Assembly: GCA_003210315.1 (NCBI GenBank)
Contig: QCVQ01000015.1
Coordinates: forward strand, 1 to 41,424
Source: Synechococcus sp. AG-686-F08
Lineage (GTDB): Bacteria; Cyanobacteriota; Cyanobacteriia; PCC-6307; Cyanobiaceae
Reading direction: 5' to 3'
DNA length: 41,424 nucleotides
Shown here: one piece after another, positions 40,726-41,424 of the stretch
Layout of the letters: each line of letters opens with the position of its first letter
Numbering within the stretch: position 1 is the first letter of the stretch
Translations under genes and position numbers: made by a program
Notes under the pieces: generated by a model
What the model saw: only the letters and a program-made list of their open reading frames with translations
Databases searched by the model: none
Told to the model about the DNA's origin: nothing

Positions 40726-41424
40726 ATGGCAAACCTTGAAAATAAAAAGAAAAAATCTAAAAGCAAGCCTTCACAAAGAGATCAAACTGCAGGAGAAGCT
40801 CTTCTTAGAAGCGGTGTTGACTACCACTTTCGAGGAGATATAGAAAACGCAGAAAAAGCTTATAGAGAAGCCATAAAGACAAGCTATTTACATCACGGAA
40901 TATTCTCAAATCTAGGAGTTATCTGTCAAAACACTGGACGATCAGAAGAAGCAATATCCCTATACCGAAAAGCCATTGAAATAAGTCCTAACAATCCAGA
41001 TGCTTACTCAAATCTTGGACTTTTATACCAAAATCTTAGAAACCTTGATCAAGCTCTCGCATCCACTCTCAAATCACTCGAGCTCAATCCTGATAACCCC
41101 ACTGCCCTAATGAACCTGGGCGGGATCTATAAAGATCTCGGCAATTTTGATCAAGCTCTAGCATCCACTCTCAAATCACTCGAGCTCAATCCTGATAACC
41201 CCACTGCCCTAATGAACCTGGGCGGGATCTATAAAGATCTCGGCAATATTGATCACGCTCTCGCATCCACTCTCAAATCACTCGAGGTCAATCCTGATAA
41301 CCCCACTGCCCTAATGAATCTGGGCGGGATCTATAAAGATCTCGGCAATTTTGATCAAGCTCTTGCATCCACTCTCAAATCACTCGAGCTCAATCCTGAT
41401 AACCCCACTGCCCTAATGAACCTG
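40726..41424 (+). CDS. TPR-repeat protein, 3' end missing
   Basis: ATG at 40726 (MANLENKKKKSKSKPSQRDQ) opens 233 codons without a stop, running off the window. A Lys/Ser-rich N-terminus is followed by TPRs of 34 residues: ALLRSGVDYHFRGDIENAEKAYREAIKT, IFSNLGVICQNTGRSEEAISLYRKAIEISPNNPDAYSNLGLLYQN, then near-identical LDQALASTLKSLELNPDNPTALMNLGGIYKDLG. TPR arrays bind protein partners. The end may be an oxygenase or other domain, as the related gene at 1-957 suggests. The A+T-rich codon use is unlike the core genes. Confidence 0.85.
   Translation, partial: MANLENKKKKSKSKPSQRDQTAGEALLRSGVDYHFRGDIENAEKAYREAIKTSYLHHGIFSNLGVICQNTGRSEEAISLYRKAIEISPNNPDAYSNLGLLYQNLRNLDQALASTLKSLELNPDNPTALMNLGGIYKDLGNFDQALASTLKSLELNPDNPTALMNLGGIYKDLGNIDHALASTLKSLEVNPDNPTALMNLGGIYKDLGNFDQALASTLKSLELNPDNPTALMNL
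41041..41424 (+). repeat. Near-identical 102-bp tandem repeats encoding TPR units
   Basis: Units at 41041-41142, 41143-41244, 41245-41346 and 41347-41424 (partial, 78 bp) differ from each other at only a few bases, mostly in the first codons (AACCTT/AATTTT/AATATT) and around CAA/CAC and CTC/GTC. Each unit carries a CTCGAG. The array runs past the window end, so its copy number is unknown. Such DNA-level identity points to recent expansion by unequal exchange. Confidence 0.95.

Noticed and set aside
41041-41424. CRISPR-like array
   Set aside because: The 102-bp units are contiguous, in-frame, and encode TPRs; there are no spacers.

Overview
The window reads as chromosomal DNA of a marine picocyanobacterium, most likely a Synechococcus of the marine clade. 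The supporting signs are psbX, a Ycf66-family gene, a phycobilisome rod-core linker (cpcG) with a CpcS/CpeS-type bilin lyase, a high-light-inducible (Hli) protein, the ferredoxin-thioredoxin reductase catalytic subunit, a SufR-controlled suf operon, and a permuted two-piece tmRNA whose tag is the picocyanobacterial ANNIVxFxRQAAPVAA type. Species assignment is an inference.

Layout. (a) 1-1500: A+T-rich, island-like DNA. It holds the 3' part of a TPR/2OG-Fe(II) oxygenase-like gene and the N-terminal remnant of a tyrosine recombinase that abuts (b), the permuted ssrA gene on the minus strand (about 1500-1760). The arrangement suggests that ssrA was an island integration site. (c) 2.2-36.4 kb: compact core genome. 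It contains a THUMP methyltransferase, a YqjE/YqjD-like membrane pair, a LigD-phosphoesterase-like protein next to smc, a PRC-barrel protein, msrB, an LpxB-related glycosyltransferase, tRNA-Leu, accC, YggT, psbX, ycf66, two TolB-like lipoproteins, Hli plus an SbmA-like ABC exporter/importer, a HIT protein, comM, rpsU, DUF3747, def, an S9 peptidase, a class II aldolase plus mtnA, DUF1543, a methyltransferase, and the ftrC-sufBCDS operon. Divergent from that operon are sufR, a hypothetical gene, cpcS, cpcG and a DUF4912 gene. (d) 36.4-41.4 kb: a second accessory region. It has an exported two-HKD phospholipase-D-like protein with an EF-hand-like loop, a small secreted cysteine-containing protein, and two diverged copies of a module made of an integrase arm-domain fragment (minus) plus the C-terminal HKD fragment of the PLD gene (plus). 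A 2OG-oxygenase-like gene lies between the two modules. The window ends inside a TPR gene built from near-identical 102-bp repeats.

How genes work together. The suf operon builds Fe-S clusters, and its first gene encodes an Fe-S enzyme (FTR catalytic subunit) that consumes them. A perfect 7-6-7 inverted repeat lies between ftrC and sufR and is a good SufR operator candidate. sufR is tightly coupled to a hypothetical gene and a bilin lyase. mtnA overlaps a class II aldolase, which suggests methylthioadenosine salvage by aldolase cleavage (DHAP-shunt type) or by the classical MtnB dehydratase.

Most notable for follow-up are the duplicated integrase/PLD modules, the recently expanded TPR repeats together with the TPR/2OG families in the accessory DNA, the ssrA/integrase junction, the SufR-like operator, the mtnA-aldolase pair and the tRNA-Leu that reads as anticodon AAG. 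No CRISPR array, intact transposase or rRNA gene was seen.
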